Shown: positions 49,441 through 58,634, counted from the first letter of the stretch. The stretch: 64,000 nucleotides of DNA from Peptoclostridium sp. (GCF_009881055.1 NZ_WXFG01000033.1:62001-126000); one strand, 5' to 3'. Made by a program: numbers and translations. Notes: a model not told the origin generated them from the sequence alone.

Positions 49441-49792
49441 GGGGATGTAATGGTTTCGACGGGGGTTTGGAGTCTAGAGTAGCGAGTCATGTTTACTCTG
49501 GTTCATGTTAAAAAATCGGGGGATTAAATATAATCGCAAACGATAATTACGCTTTAGCAGCCTAGTAGCTGCTCGTCCTGCTCAGCCTCCCGCGAGCTAA
49601 GTTAGGGCGTCAAATTAGCGGGGCACTGCTTGCCGGGATGTCTCGACCAGTAAGCGGAACAATCGGGGCTGGCCAGACCTATATCCTGTTGCTGGGAGAC
49701 AGGTATGGCGAGATTCAAAGCAGCAACTACACTCGTAGAAGCTTTAGGTAAAGGACTTTCGGACAGGGGTTCGACTCCCCTCATCTCCACCA
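49441..49792 (+). ncRNA. ssrA: tmRNA (SsrA)
   Basis: Acceptor stem GGGGATG (49441-49447) pairs with CATCTCC (49782-49788); discriminator A and encoded CCA (49790-49792) follow. The T arm is GGGGTTCGACTCCCC. The tag reading frame begins at GCA 49536 and ends at TAG 49563-49565, encoding ANDNYALAA, a proteolysis tag of the usual Firmicute form. 352 bases. Confidence 0.97.
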
Positions 49793-49822
49793 ATAAATCC
49801 CAATTGCATCTCTTTAAATATT

Positions 49823-49850
49823 AGAAAGGTCAGATGACCTTTCTTTTTTT
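49823..49850 (+). terminator. Terminator after tmRNA
   Basis: AGAAAGGTCA (49823-49832), two-base loop, TGACCTTTCT, then T7. Confidence 0.85.
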
Positions 49851-49855
49851 ATGCA

Positions 49856-49892
49856 TTGAAAAAGCGGCTACTTAGCATTAGCTGCAGCCGCT
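49856..49892 (-). terminator. Terminator of the 39-residue membrane peptide gene (minus strand)
   Basis: AGCGGCT (49863-49869) and AGCCGCT (49886-49892) pair; read on the minus strand the stem is followed by TTTTTC. Confidence 0.65.
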
Positions 49893-49920
49893 CATATGAT
49901 TCCAGAAATTATATTTTGAT

Positions 49921-50040
49921 TTATCTCATCATGAAGTACATTCCAATTATCGCAAGAACCGCTAGAGCTGCACAAATCATCGAAGTAGTTCTTTCTTTGG
50001 CATCATCCCAGTGAAAACCACCGCTATCATAAGTCGACAT
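49921..50040 (-). CDS. 39-residue single-helix membrane peptide
   Basis: Minus-strand ATG at 50040 is preceded by GAGAGGGGG at about eight bases, and the gene is followed by its own terminator hairpin. The peptide has a polar N terminus with HWDDAKERTTS and a hydrophobic helix (MICAALAVLAIIGMYFMMR) ending in a positive charge. I recognise no family. Ribosome site, terminator and clean composition argue for a real gene; function is unknown. Confidence 0.62.
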   Translation of the reverse strand: MSTYDSGGFHWDDAKERTTSMICAALAVLAIIGMYFMMR

Positions 50041-50344
50041 ATCAATTTCCCCCTCTCTAAAATAAAATAAATAATTAATTTGAACACGGATTGAAACAAT
50101 GCTTTAAACGCCGTTTAATTTCTTGATATCTAATACTATTTATACCATGAGAAATGATTTTAAAACATATTATTAACAAAAAAGTTTAATAAGAAAGTTT
50201 TATATATGCGACATCTGAAAATCCATATGCTTTGAGTGTTTTAGCAATTTGCTTGATGAAGTATAAAGCTATGAGTTAGAATTAATAATATGAATTAAAC
50301 TGAGCAGAGATTATAAAGATTTAGGGTATTTCAAGGAGGATTTA
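50041..50344. other. Intergenic region between the small peptide gene and the HAD phosphatase gene
   Basis: About 300 A/T-rich bases holding the divergent upstream regions of the two genes. A TATTAACA and several AT-rich tracts are present, but I cannot define a promoter or RNA structure with confidence. Confidence 0.4.
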
Positions 50345-51154
50345 ATGGAAAAGAAAAAATTGGAAGGCTATATGCTTGTTTCGGATATGGACGGAACTTT
50401 GATAGACAGCAGGGGAACTATATCATCAGAGAACATAAAAGCGATAAACAGATTCATTGAATTGGGAGGAATGTTCACCATAGCAACAGGCAGGACTGTG
50501 GATTCGGTTAAAAGATATTCACACAGTCTCCCTCTGCAAATGCCATTTGTGATTTACAATGGTTCAAAAATATATGATTTTTCAAGAGAGAAGACTATCT
50601 ATGAAACATTTCTTGAGGACCGTATAAAGGACATGATAATAAGGCTTGCACAGTTGGAAGGGTCGCTTGGAATAGAAATTTACTGTGAGGAAATGATATT
50701 CATATACAGGGAGTGCAGATTTACAGGTAGATTAGAGCAAAAGGGGTATAAGATATATTATGAGGTGCCTTCGTATGCATGGAAAAGAAGCTGGACCAAA
50801 ATCCTGATAATAGGCGAGGACTACCAGCTTGACGGTTTGGAAAAGACATTCAAAGTCATATTTGGAGAATGCAACCTCATAAGGAGCGATAAAAATTACC
50901 TTGAAATTCTTCCGGACGGAGTATCAAAGGGTAAAGGACTGGAAAGACTGTGCGGCTTGGTAGGGGTGAGCATGAGCAATGTGATTGCAGTAGGGGACAA
51001 TATGAATGACTACGAAATGATAACAATGTCAGGTTACGGCTTTTGTGTGGCCAACGGTTACAAAAAACTTCTTGAAGCGGCGCCGTATACATGCCCGACT
51101 AATGACGAGCATGCTATTGAATATGTAGTAAGCTGGGCGCAGAAAAATCTGTAA
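50345..51154 (+). CDS. Cof-type HAD-IIB family phosphatase
   Basis: 269 residues. HAD motifs: DMDGTLIDS (nucleophile Asp near residue 14), TIATGRT, the lysine in SKGKGLERL and GDNMNDYEM. The C2B cap lies between. The family dephosphorylates sugar phosphates or flavin nucleotides; substrate not predictable. AAGGAGG before the ATG. The next gene starts 82 bases on without a visible terminator. Confidence 0.92.
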   Translation: MEKKKLEGYMLVSDMDGTLIDSRGTISSENIKAINRFIELGGMFTIATGRTVDSVKRYSHSLPLQMPFVIYNGSKIYDFSREKTIYETFLEDRIKDMIIRLAQLEGSLGIEIYCEEMIFIYRECRFTGRLEQKGYKIYYEVPSYAWKRSWTKILIIGEDYQLDGLEKTFKVIFGECNLIRSDKNYLEILPDGVSKGKGLERLCGLVGVSMSNVIAVGDNMNDYEMITMSGYGFCVANGYKKLLEAAPYTCPTNDEHAIEYVVSWAQKNL

Positions 51155-51236
51155 AAGCAACAGATGATTCTGACGGCGCATACGTTGATGTGGGTTTGTC
51201 CTATATGAGCTAAGAATGATGAATGGGGTGATGTCA

Positions 51237-53453
51237 ATGAAGAGGGCTTTATTGCTTGGCGCAATGCTTGTGATTTTTATGTTCTCAGGGGTGGCAAACG
51301 CACAGGAAATAAGTGTTGTAATCGACAACAAAAAGGTTGAATTTGATGTTCAGCCGCTAATAGAGAACGGAAGGACGATGGTTCCCTTCAGAAAACTGTT
51401 CGAGGAGCTTGGGCTGAAGGTGGATTGGAACGAAGGTCAAAGAACCGCGTCTGCATACAGCAAGGATTCTTCTGCTACTGTAAAAATAGGCGGCAAATAT
51501 GCATATGTAAATGGCAGGATTGTCGAGTTGGACGTACTGCCCAAGATTGTCGGCGGAAGGACACTGGTGCCAGTAAGATTCATTTCAGAGGCTTTCGGCA
51601 GTGAAGTGAAATGGGACAGCCAGAAACAAGTTGTAAGCATAACGACGGGAGCAAAACAAGTACCACAGGCAAAAGAGCTGCCAACAGTGGGGAACTATGA
51701 AAAGCTGCTTTCGCTGCTTGAGTATTCGAAAAAATATGCTGAGAGCTACAGCAATATCAGAGAGGTTATGCCGTCGGCTGATACCATGGACAATTCGGGG
51801 GGAGCCGAGAGTAAATCGCAAAGCTCAGCTTATTCTGAAACTAATGTTCAGGTTTTGGGAGTTGACGAATCGGACATAGTAAAAACTGATGGTAGCTATA
51901 TCTACGAGTATAGAAACGGCGGCGTGGCAATAGTAAAGGCATCGGAGGGAAAGCTTTCTCTTGCTGGCGAGATAAAGCTTGACGAGTCATACTCCTCGAA
52001 TGAGCTATACCTGTACAAAGACATACTGGTAGTAATAGGCAGTTCGCACGATTTCAGGATAATGGAAGACAATGCAAAGTCCAGCATCTGGCCGGGCCCT
52101 GCAAATACGGTTAAGGTTAGGATATTTGACATTACGGATAAGGCTTATCCGAAGCTTATAAGGGATATTCGAATAGACGGAGATTATGTGGCATCAAGAG
52201 TCACCGGAGGAAGCCTCTACATCGTAGCCAACAAGAATATGTATACGATATTAGGAGGCGAACAAAATGATTTGAGGCCTTCGGCGTATGACAGCGCTGC
52301 AGGCGGGGAAGTCAAGATTCCATATGATCAAATAAAGTATTTCCCTGACAGCCCTGATTCAAATTATCTTGTCACAGCAGGTATAGACCTTGATGACATG
52401 AAGAAAAAGGCAAACATATCGGCCTACCTTGGTTCGGGACACAACATCTACTGTTCCAACGAAAACCTGTATGTGGCTGCCACAAGATTCAGCTATGACT
52501 ACGAAGGGAGTACAGGCGAGAAGGAGATATATTATCCCGTATACAAGGTTAACACAGAAGCATACAAATTTGCTTTGGGCGATTCCAGACTTGAATATAA
52601 GGCCAAGGGATCGGTGCCGGGAACTTTGCTCAACCAATTTTCGATGGATGAATACAATGGTTATTTCAGACTTGCCACTACGTCGGGGGACTTGTGGAGG
52701 AGCGATGAAGGCACTTCAAAGAACAATATATACGTGATGGATTCTTCGATGAATACAGCTGGGAAACTCGAAGGTCTGGCTCCGACGGAGAGGATATACT
52801 CGGTAAGGTTTATGGGAGACAGAGCCTACATGGTGACGTTCAGGCAGGTGGATCCGTTCTATGTTGTCGATTTGGCAATCCCTGAAACTCCAAGGGTGCT
52901 TGGATACCTCAAGATACCAGGTTTTAGCGACTACCTGCATCCTTATGATGAAAATCACATAATAGGATTCGGCAAGGAAACTGAAGTGACTAAAGGCGGC
53001 GTAGTTACAAAGGGCATGAAAATAGGAATGATTGATGTAAGTAATGTTGCAAACCCAATTGAAATGCACAAGATAGTGATAGGTGACAGCGGAACATATT
53101 CGGAGCTTCTTGGCAACCACAAGGCGCTTTTGTTCTCAAAGGAAAAATCTCTTATGGCTTTTCCTGTAACTGTAATGAGCAAGGAATCTGACGGTATAGT
53201 GAGATTCTCGTACCAGGGAGCGTACGCTTATACAGTCGACCTTCAAAAAGGATTCATACTGAGGGGGAGGGCTACGCACCTCACGCAGGAAGATTACGCA
53301 AAGGCTGGAGACTACTGGTATGAAAGTGACAAGAACATAAAAAGAATAATATATATAGGGAACTATGCCTATACAATATCAAACAGCCAGATTAAATCGC
53401 ATGACATAAAGGACATGTCAATAATAAACAGCCTCAGCCTAGAGAACAAATAA
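51237..53453 (+). CDS. Secreted beta-propeller protein with copper-amine-oxidase N-terminal domain
   Basis: 738 residues. A signal peptide (MKRALLLGAMLVIFMFSGVANA) is followed by a CuAO_N1-like domain at about 28-135 (GRTMVPFRKLFEELGLKVDWN, GRTLVPVRFISEAFGSEVKWD), then a beta-propeller domain of the PF09826 type (VLGVDESDIVKTDGSYIYEY, YLYKDILVVIGSS, KVRIFDITD). I start at ATG 51237 because GGGGTGA is five bases upstream. Extracellular or wall-associated; no catalytic function is implied, since the CuAO N domain alone lacks the copper site. Monocistronic or after the HAD gene; terminator downstream. Confidence 0.9.
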   Translation: MKRALLLGAMLVIFMFSGVANAQEISVVIDNKKVEFDVQPLIENGRTMVPFRKLFEELGLKVDWNEGQRTASAYSKDSSATVKIGGKYAYVNGRIVELDVLPKIVGGRTLVPVRFISEAFGSEVKWDSQKQVVSITTGAKQVPQAKELPTVGNYEKLLSLLEYSKKYAESYSNIREVMPSADTMDNSGGAESKSQSSAYSETNVQVLGVDESDIVKTDGSYIYEYRNGGVAIVKASEGKLSLAGEIKLDESYSSNELYLYKDILVVIGSSHDFRIMEDNAKSSIWPGPANTVKVRIFDITDKAYPKLIRDIRIDGDYVASRVTGGSLYIVANKNMYTILGGEQNDLRPSAYDSAAGGEVKIPYDQIKYFPDSPDSNYLVTAGIDLDDMKKKANISAYLGSGHNIYCSNENLYVAATRFSYDYEGSTGEKEIYYPVYKVNTEAYKFALGDSRLEYKAKGSVPGTLLNQFSMDEYNGYFRLATTSGDLWRSDEGTSKNNIYVMDSSMNTAGKLEGLAPTERIYSVRFMGDRAYMVTFRQVDPFYVVDLAIPETPRVLGYLKIPGFSDYLHPYDENHIIGFGKETEVTKGGVVTKGMKIGMIDVSNVANPIEMHKIVIGDSGTYSELLGNHKALLFSKEKSLMAFPVTVMSKESDGIVRFSYQGAYAYTVDLQKGFILRGRATHLTQEDYAKAGDYWYESDKNIKRIIYIGNYAYTISNSQIKSHDIKDMSIINSLSLENK

Positions 53454-53458
53454 ATTCT

Positions 53459-53507
53459 AACAAGCCGGACATGAATATTTTATTTGATGTGTCCGGCTTG
53501 TTTTGTT
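53459..53507 (+). terminator. Terminator after the beta-propeller gene
   Basis: CAAGCCGGACA (53461-53471) pairs with TGTCCGGCTTG (53490-53500), then TTTTG. Confidence 0.87.
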
Positions 53508-53636
53508 TGAATTGCCGCAAAATGTCAGATGATGTTTCGGTTGCAACAAATAATGTTCGATATAGCTTTAAGGTATGGTATAATAGCATTTGGCTAAAAA
53601 AATGATTGAGAAAAGACTAATAGTGGAGGTAAGAAA

Positions 53637-55001
53637 TTGGAAGATAAAAGAAATCTCATATATCAGCTGGACGGAAAGCCGCCTCTTGCAACGGCTATAC
53701 CACTTGGGCTCCAGCATGTACTGGCAATGTTTGTGGGCAATGTAACTCCGATTATAATAATAGCTGGTGTTCTGAATCTTTCTGTTCAGGAAAAGTCCTT
53801 CATGATTCAGTGCGCAATGTTCGTAGCAGGTCTCGTTTCTCTGGTGCAGTGCTATCCGATAGGACCCGTGGGGGCAAGGCTGCCAATAATAATGGGGACA
53901 AGCTTTGGCTTTCTGCCGGTATGTATTGCAATAGGCATGAAATACGGCCTTCCGGGTGTTCTGGGAGCTGTCTTTGCCGGAGGAGTATTCCAGGTTTTCA
54001 TAGGCTTCACCATGAAATACATAAGAAAATACTTTCCGCCTCTTGTAACGGGGATTGTCCTTCTTGCAATAGGCCTTTCTCTTGTAGGCACAGGCATGAA
54101 ATATTTTGCAGGCGGAGTAGGTGCCGAAGATTTCGGTTCCATTCAGAATCTCATGCTTGGAGCAGTAGTGCTTGTGACGCTTCTATACTTCAAGCAGTTT
54201 ACAAAAGGCATGACCAGCATGTCGGCTGTTCTGATAGCACTTATAGTAGGGTATGTTGTGGCAATTCCAATGGGTAAAATTAATTTTGAAGCAGTTGCTA
54301 ATGCTCACTGGTTTTCCATGCCAGTTCCTTTAAGGTTTGGTATGGAATTCCACATAGACGCTATGCTTTCGATGTTTGTGATGAATGTGATATCAACTGT
54401 AGAAACAGTTGGCAACACATGCGGAATCGTATCAGGCGGAATCGGAGGAAGATGTGCTACGGACAGGGAGGTGTCAGGCGCAGTCATAGCTGATGGCTTG
54501 GGAACATCATTTGCAGCGCTTTTCAACGTGCTTCCAAATACATCCTATGGACAAAATGTGGGCATTATCGCAATGACAAGGGTCATAAACAGATTTGCCG
54601 TCGCTACAGGGGCTATGTTCCTTCTTCTGGCAGGTTTTTTCCCGAAGTTGGGCGCTATTGTGGCCGTAATGCCGCCTAGCGTGCTTGGAGGTGCTGCTAT
54701 TGTAATGTTCAGCATGATGGTGGTCAGCGGCATAAACCAGGTTACTGAAGAGCCTCTTCGAGGCAAAAATGGTACCATACTTGCCGTTTCACTGGGCCTT
54801 GGACTTGGATTCAGCCTTGTTCCGGATGCCACAAAGCATTTCCCACACATGATAAAGATGCTTTTTGAAGGCTCTGGCGTAGCTGTTGCGACCTTTATAG
54901 CCATATTCCTAAATATAATACTTCCTGACGATGCTGATGCGAAGCTCAAAAAGCTACATAATGCCGGCAAAGAGGAAGACGATAATATTTGTAAAATCTA
55001 A
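53637..55001 (+). CDS. NCS2/NAT family nucleobase permease, probably xanthine/uric acid type
   Basis: 454-residue membrane transporter with about fourteen helices. The helix-1 QH motif is in LGLQHVLAMF, and the signature region reads LPNTSYGQNVGIIAMTRV, the Q-N form typical of xanthine/urate carriers rather than the uracil-type G-E-N. ATDREVSGAVIADGLGT precedes it. TTG 53637 follows GGAGGT. The next gene is a xanthine-dehydrogenase-like subunit 90 bases on, supporting purine uptake. Confidence 0.9.
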   Translation: MEDKRNLIYQLDGKPPLATAIPLGLQHVLAMFVGNVTPIIIIAGVLNLSVQEKSFMIQCAMFVAGLVSLVQCYPIGPVGARLPIIMGTSFGFLPVCIAIGMKYGLPGVLGAVFAGGVFQVFIGFTMKYIRKYFPPLVTGIVLLAIGLSLVGTGMKYFAGGVGAEDFGSIQNLMLGAVVLVTLLYFKQFTKGMTSMSAVLIALIVGYVVAIPMGKINFEAVANAHWFSMPVPLRFGMEFHIDAMLSMFVMNVISTVETVGNTCGIVSGGIGGRCATDREVSGAVIADGLGTSFAALFNVLPNTSYGQNVGIIAMTRVINRFAVATGAMFLLLAGFFPKLGAIVAVMPPSVLGGAAIVMFSMMVVSGINQVTEEPLRGKNGTILAVSLGLGLGFSLVPDATKHFPHMIKMLFEGSGVAVATFIAIFLNIILPDDADAKLKKLHNAGKEEDDNICKI

Positions 55002-55091
55002 TTGGATAAAGCTATAATATAATTATGGGTTATGATATTGGGAATGCATATTTGTATTCCAGCTATAATATGGTTTTCCGGAGGTTTTAAT

Positions 55092-57374
55092 ATGAAAAAG
55101 ATTGTAGGCAAAGGTTACAATAAGATAGACGGAATGGCCATTTCGACAGGCAAACCTGTTTATACTGACGATTTGGCAATGAAGGACGCTCTTGTGATAA
55201 AGTTGCTAAGGAGTCCTCATGCTTTTGCAAAGATAAAAAATATAGACACTTCGAAGGCACAGGGGCTCGACGGAGTGGAATGCGTATTCACATACAAGGA
55301 TGTTCCTAATGTAAGATTCACATTGGCCGGACAGTCATATCCGGAGCCGTCTCCGTATGACAGGCTAATACTCGAAGACATGGTGAGGTATGTCGGTGAC
55401 GAGGTAGCTATAGTTGCGGCAAAGGATGAAAAGACTGCTGAAAAAGCCCTGGGGCTGATAAAAGTAGAGTACGAGGTGCTCCAGCCGGTGCTTGATTTTG
55501 AAGAGGCTATAGGCCATAAATCAATAATCCATCCAGAGAACGATTTGCATTGCAATTTCAACATAGGCCTCGACAAGAACAGGAACATAGCGACATACCA
55601 CAAGGCAGAGTTTGGGAACGACATGGAAGAGGAAATTGCAAAGTGCGATGTGGTTGTCGAGCAGACGTATTACACTCAGGCGCAGGCTCAAGCCATGATG
55701 GAGACATTCAGGTCTTTTTGCTATCTTGACCATACGGGAAGGCTGATTATAGTATCATCGACTCAAATACCATTCCATGTAAGAAGGCATGTTGCCAGGG
55801 CGCTTGAGATTCCGGCAAGCAAGATAAGAGTCATTAAGCCGAGAATAGGCGGAGGTTTTGGCGCAAAACAGACTGCGGCAGTCGAAATATTCAATGCGCT
55901 TGTTACACTTAGGACAGGCAAGCCTTCAAAGATAGTGTACGACAGACAGGAAACCTTTAGCTGCACTACAAGCAGACATGCAATGAGGATCAAGGTAAGG
56001 ATGGGAGCAACGAATGACGGTACAATTAGAGCCGTTGACATAGAGGCTCTGTCTGACACAGGCGCACATGGAGAGCATGCACCTACTGTGTTTGCAGTGG
56101 CAGGCGAAAAGACTCTGCCGCTCTACAACAAGGCTGTTGCTCTAAGATATCACGGACATGCAGTATATACCAACAAGATGCCCGCAGGAGCATTGAGGGG
56201 CTACGGGGCCACGCAGGGAACATTCGCGCAGGAATGCGCAGTGAATGAGCTGGCTCATAAGCTCGGCATGGATCCGACTGAGCTCAGGCTTAAGAACCTA
56301 ATAAAAGAGGGCGAGAGCACCATAGCATATGGCAAGACATTTGCCAGCTCGGCTCTTGATGCGTGCATACAAAAAGGAAAGCAAATGATAGGGTGGGATG
56401 AAAAATACCCGTCAAGGCAGATAACAGAAAACAAGGTAAGGGCCGTAGGAATGGCCGTTACAATGCAGGGCTCGGGAATCGCCCATGTGGATACTGCATC
56501 TGCAGAAATTAAGCTCAACGACGACGGCAGCTACACGCTCTATGTAGGCTCAACAGACATGGGAACAGGCAGCGATACGATACTGGCCCAGATGGCAGCA
56601 GAGACGCTCAATACGCAGCTTGACAACATAGTAGTCAATGCCTCTGACACTGATATATCGCCGTACGATCCGGGCTCATACGCCTCGAGCACGACATATG
56701 TGACAGGAATGGCTGTTGTAAGGGCGGCTGAGGAACTCATAGCCAACATGAAGCAAATGGCGGCCAGGAAGCTCGACGCAGTTGAAGATGAGTTTGAGTT
56801 TGACGGAGAAAAGGTATACTCTACTAAAGGAGATAAATCAATTTCGATACAAAAGCTGGCAGAGACGCTTCTTGTAGGTACTGTATCGAAGCAGCTTTCA
56901 GGCAGCGGAACATATGGAAGCCCTGTATCGCCTCCGCCTTTTATAGCCGGATTTGCTGAGATAGAGCTGGACAAGGAAACTGGCAAATTTGATGTTATAG
57001 ATTACGTCGCAGTAGTAGACTGCGGCACCGTAATAAACCCCAACCTTGCCAGGATACAGGTTGAAGGCGGCATAGCACAGGGTATAGGCATGGCCATGTA
57101 CGAGGACGTTGTATACACTTCAAAGGGCAGAATGGTTACGGATTCCTTTATGCAGTACAAAATTCCTTGCAGGGAGGACATTGCAAGCATAAGGGTGGAT
57201 TTCGAGGAGAGTCACGAGCCTACAGGGCCTTTCGGTGCAAAATCAGTTGGAGAGGTTGTAATAAATACTCCGCCTCCAGCTATAGCAGCTGCTGTTTTTA
57301 ATGCATGTGGAGTTAATGTAAGAAGCCTGCCTATAACGACTGAAAAGATATTTATGGGTGTCAATGCCAAATAG
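55092..57374 (+). CDS. Molybdenum hydroxylase large subunit (xanthine dehydrogenase family)
   Basis: 760-residue molybdopterin-binding subunit: N-terminal hammerhead domain (VYTDDLAMKDALVIKLLRSPH, DEVAIVAAKDEKTAE), Mo-cofactor loop GGGFGAKQT (from residue 253), ALRGYGATQG, and the catalytic glutamate Glu721 in GAKSVGE. ATG 55092 has GGAGG. The permease next door suggests a purine substrate. No FAD or iron-sulfur subunit gene adjoins it, unlike standard xanthine dehydrogenase operons. The MMETFRS segment resembles selenium-dependent molybdenum hydroxylases by my recollection; selenium use cannot be proved here. Confidence 0.88.
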   Translation: MKKIVGKGYNKIDGMAISTGKPVYTDDLAMKDALVIKLLRSPHAFAKIKNIDTSKAQGLDGVECVFTYKDVPNVRFTLAGQSYPEPSPYDRLILEDMVRYVGDEVAIVAAKDEKTAEKALGLIKVEYEVLQPVLDFEEAIGHKSIIHPENDLHCNFNIGLDKNRNIATYHKAEFGNDMEEEIAKCDVVVEQTYYTQAQAQAMMETFRSFCYLDHTGRLIIVSSTQIPFHVRRHVARALEIPASKIRVIKPRIGGGFGAKQTAAVEIFNALVTLRTGKPSKIVYDRQETFSCTTSRHAMRIKVRMGATNDGTIRAVDIEALSDTGAHGEHAPTVFAVAGEKTLPLYNKAVALRYHGHAVYTNKMPAGALRGYGATQGTFAQECAVNELAHKLGMDPTELRLKNLIKEGESTIAYGKTFASSALDACIQKGKQMIGWDEKYPSRQITENKVRAVGMAVTMQGSGIAHVDTASAEIKLNDDGSYTLYVGSTDMGTGSDTILAQMAAETLNTQLDNIVVNASDTDISPYDPGSYASSTTYVTGMAVVRAAEELIANMKQMAARKLDAVEDEFEFDGEKVYSTKGDKSISIQKLAETLLVGTVSKQLSGSGTYGSPVSPPPFIAGFAEIELDKETGKFDVIDYVAVVDCGTVINPNLARIQVEGGIAQGIGMAMYEDVVYTSKGRMVTDSFMQYKIPCREDIASIRVDFEESHEPTGPFGAKSVGEVVINTPPPAIAAAVFNACGVNVRSLPITTEKIFMGVNAK

Positions 57375-57468
57375 CAAAAGGCCTTAGGACTATAAAACTA
57401 TTTAATCTATTCATGAAATCTAGTATTTTATAATGGTAATGATGGATATATATATCCAAAAGACATTT

Positions 57469-57587
57469 AATCTCCGAAATGGCAAAGCTCCCGAAAGGGA
57501 ATGACGCAAAGCCACGGGCCTAAGGCGAAAGCTATGGCGGCCGGGCTGCCGAAGAGAACACAGTGATATAAAAATCATCTGGAGATT
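57469..57587 (+). promoter_or_regulatory. Cyclic di-GMP-I (GEMM-I) riboswitch
   Basis: The aptamer core (57481-57552) has GGCAAA, a GAAA-capped P2 (CTCCCGAAAGGGA), the invariant GACGCAAAGCC, GGGCCTAAGG and ATGGCGGCCGGGCTGCCG. The 5' flank TCTC (57471-57474) can pair with GAGA (57554-57557) as P1, or AATCTCC (57469-57475) can pair with GGAGATT (57581-57587), which contains a Shine-Dalgarno for an ATG at 57590. Translation control is therefore likely. The gene below encodes a secreted protein. Confidence 0.93.
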
Positions 57588-57619
57588 ATATGCCTGAAAA
57601 TAAAAAGGAGGAATTTATA

Positions 57620-58600
57620 ATGCGAAGGATGAGAAGGGTATTGTCGCTGCTTGTAGTTTTCATGCTGCTTTTTTCTTCAGTGGCAATGGCGAAAGGACCA
57701 TCTGATTCAAAGAAGAGTCCAAAGGCCAAGGCATCAGTAAAAACTGAGAAAGTAAAGCCGGCGGAAAAAGCCGAAAATGAAAAAACTGACGGCATCAAAA
57801 AAAGTGATGCGTACGGCAATCTGCCTGAAAATGCTGCAAAAGGAAAGCAGCCGCAGTTTGTGGCTGAAAAAAAGGCCTATATGGCGCAGGTAAAAGAGCT
57901 TAAGAAAGAGATGAAGTCTCTCGCGAAAAGCGGATATACGGCTGAAGAGCTTCAGCAGATTACTGACAAGGCATCAGCTCTTGAAGCCCAGTATCCTGGA
58001 GTAAAAGCAATGCCGGTTGATAGCATAATATCAAACAAGGCCAAGCTTAAGTTTGATGTGCCGCCGGTCATAAAGGAAGGCAGAATGCTAATACCTGTTC
58101 GTGCAGTAACAGAAGGCATGGGCGCGACAGTTGTATGGAATCAGGAAGAGCAGAGCGTGACAATATCAAAGGATGGCACTGAAATAGTAATAAAGCTCGG
58201 TGAAGGGACAGCAGCGGTTAACGGAGCTCAGACAGAGCTGGGAGTTACAGCTCAAACCTTCAACAACAGAACTTTTGTGCCTCTTAGATTTATTGCTGAA
58301 AGTCTTGGATTGAGCGTGGATTGGGACGAAGAAACTCAGACAGTGGAAATAGATGAAGAGGAATCTGAGCCTACAGCTGATAATACATCAGAAGATCAGT
58401 CACAGGAAACTCCTGTAGCTGATGAAACTATTGCAGTTGATGAAGAGCCTCAGACCGATGGTGCTGACGTACCAGCTGAGGCACAGCAGCCTACAGCTGA
58501 CGATACTTCAGCTGAGCAACCACAAGAAACTTCCCCAGCCGATGAAGCTGCTGCAGACGAACAGATTGACCAGCCTGTAGCCATCGAGGTTCAGCCGTAA
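57620..58600 (+). CDS. Secreted protein with copper-amine-oxidase N-terminal domain and acidic tail
   Basis: 326 residues: signal peptide (residues 1-24, MRRMRRVLSLLVVFMLLFSS then VAMA), a Lys/Glu-rich linker, a helical segment (KAYMAQVKELKKEMKSLAKS), a CuAO_N1 domain at about 135-250 (GRMLIPVRAVTEGMGATVVWN, RTFVPLRFIAESLGLSVDWD) and an acidic Thr/Glu/Pro/Ala-rich tail with an imperfect 40-residue-spaced repeat. ATG 57620 has AAGGAGGA. An in-frame ATG at 57590 has its own GGAG and would add ten residues. Controlled by the c-di-GMP riboswitch, so probably a surface or biofilm-state protein. Confidence 0.9.
   Translation: MRRMRRVLSLLVVFMLLFSSVAMAKGPSDSKKSPKAKASVKTEKVKPAEKAENEKTDGIKKSDAYGNLPENAAKGKQPQFVAEKKAYMAQVKELKKEMKSLAKSGYTAEELQQITDKASALEAQYPGVKAMPVDSIISNKAKLKFDVPPVIKEGRMLIPVRAVTEGMGATVVWNQEEQSVTISKDGTEIVIKLGEGTAAVNGAQTELGVTAQTFNNRTFVPLRFIAESLGLSVDWDEETQTVEIDEEESEPTADNTSEDQSQETPVADETIAVDEEPQTDGADVPAEAQQPTADDTSAEQPQETSPADEAAADEQIDQPVAIEVQP
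58367..58565 (+). repeat. Imperfect tandem repeat in the acidic tail
   Basis: Two copies offset by 120 bases: EPTADNTSEDQSQETPVADE and QPTADDTSAEQPQETSPADE, starting at 58367 and 58487. Confidence 0.7.
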
Positions 58601-58634
58601 TAGATACGTATAATATTATTCAATCAACAAATAT

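Noticed and set aside
53509..53636. Purine or xanthine riboswitch before the NCS2 permease
   Set aside because: I looked for the conserved purine aptamer three-way-junction sequences and found none in this 128-base gap.
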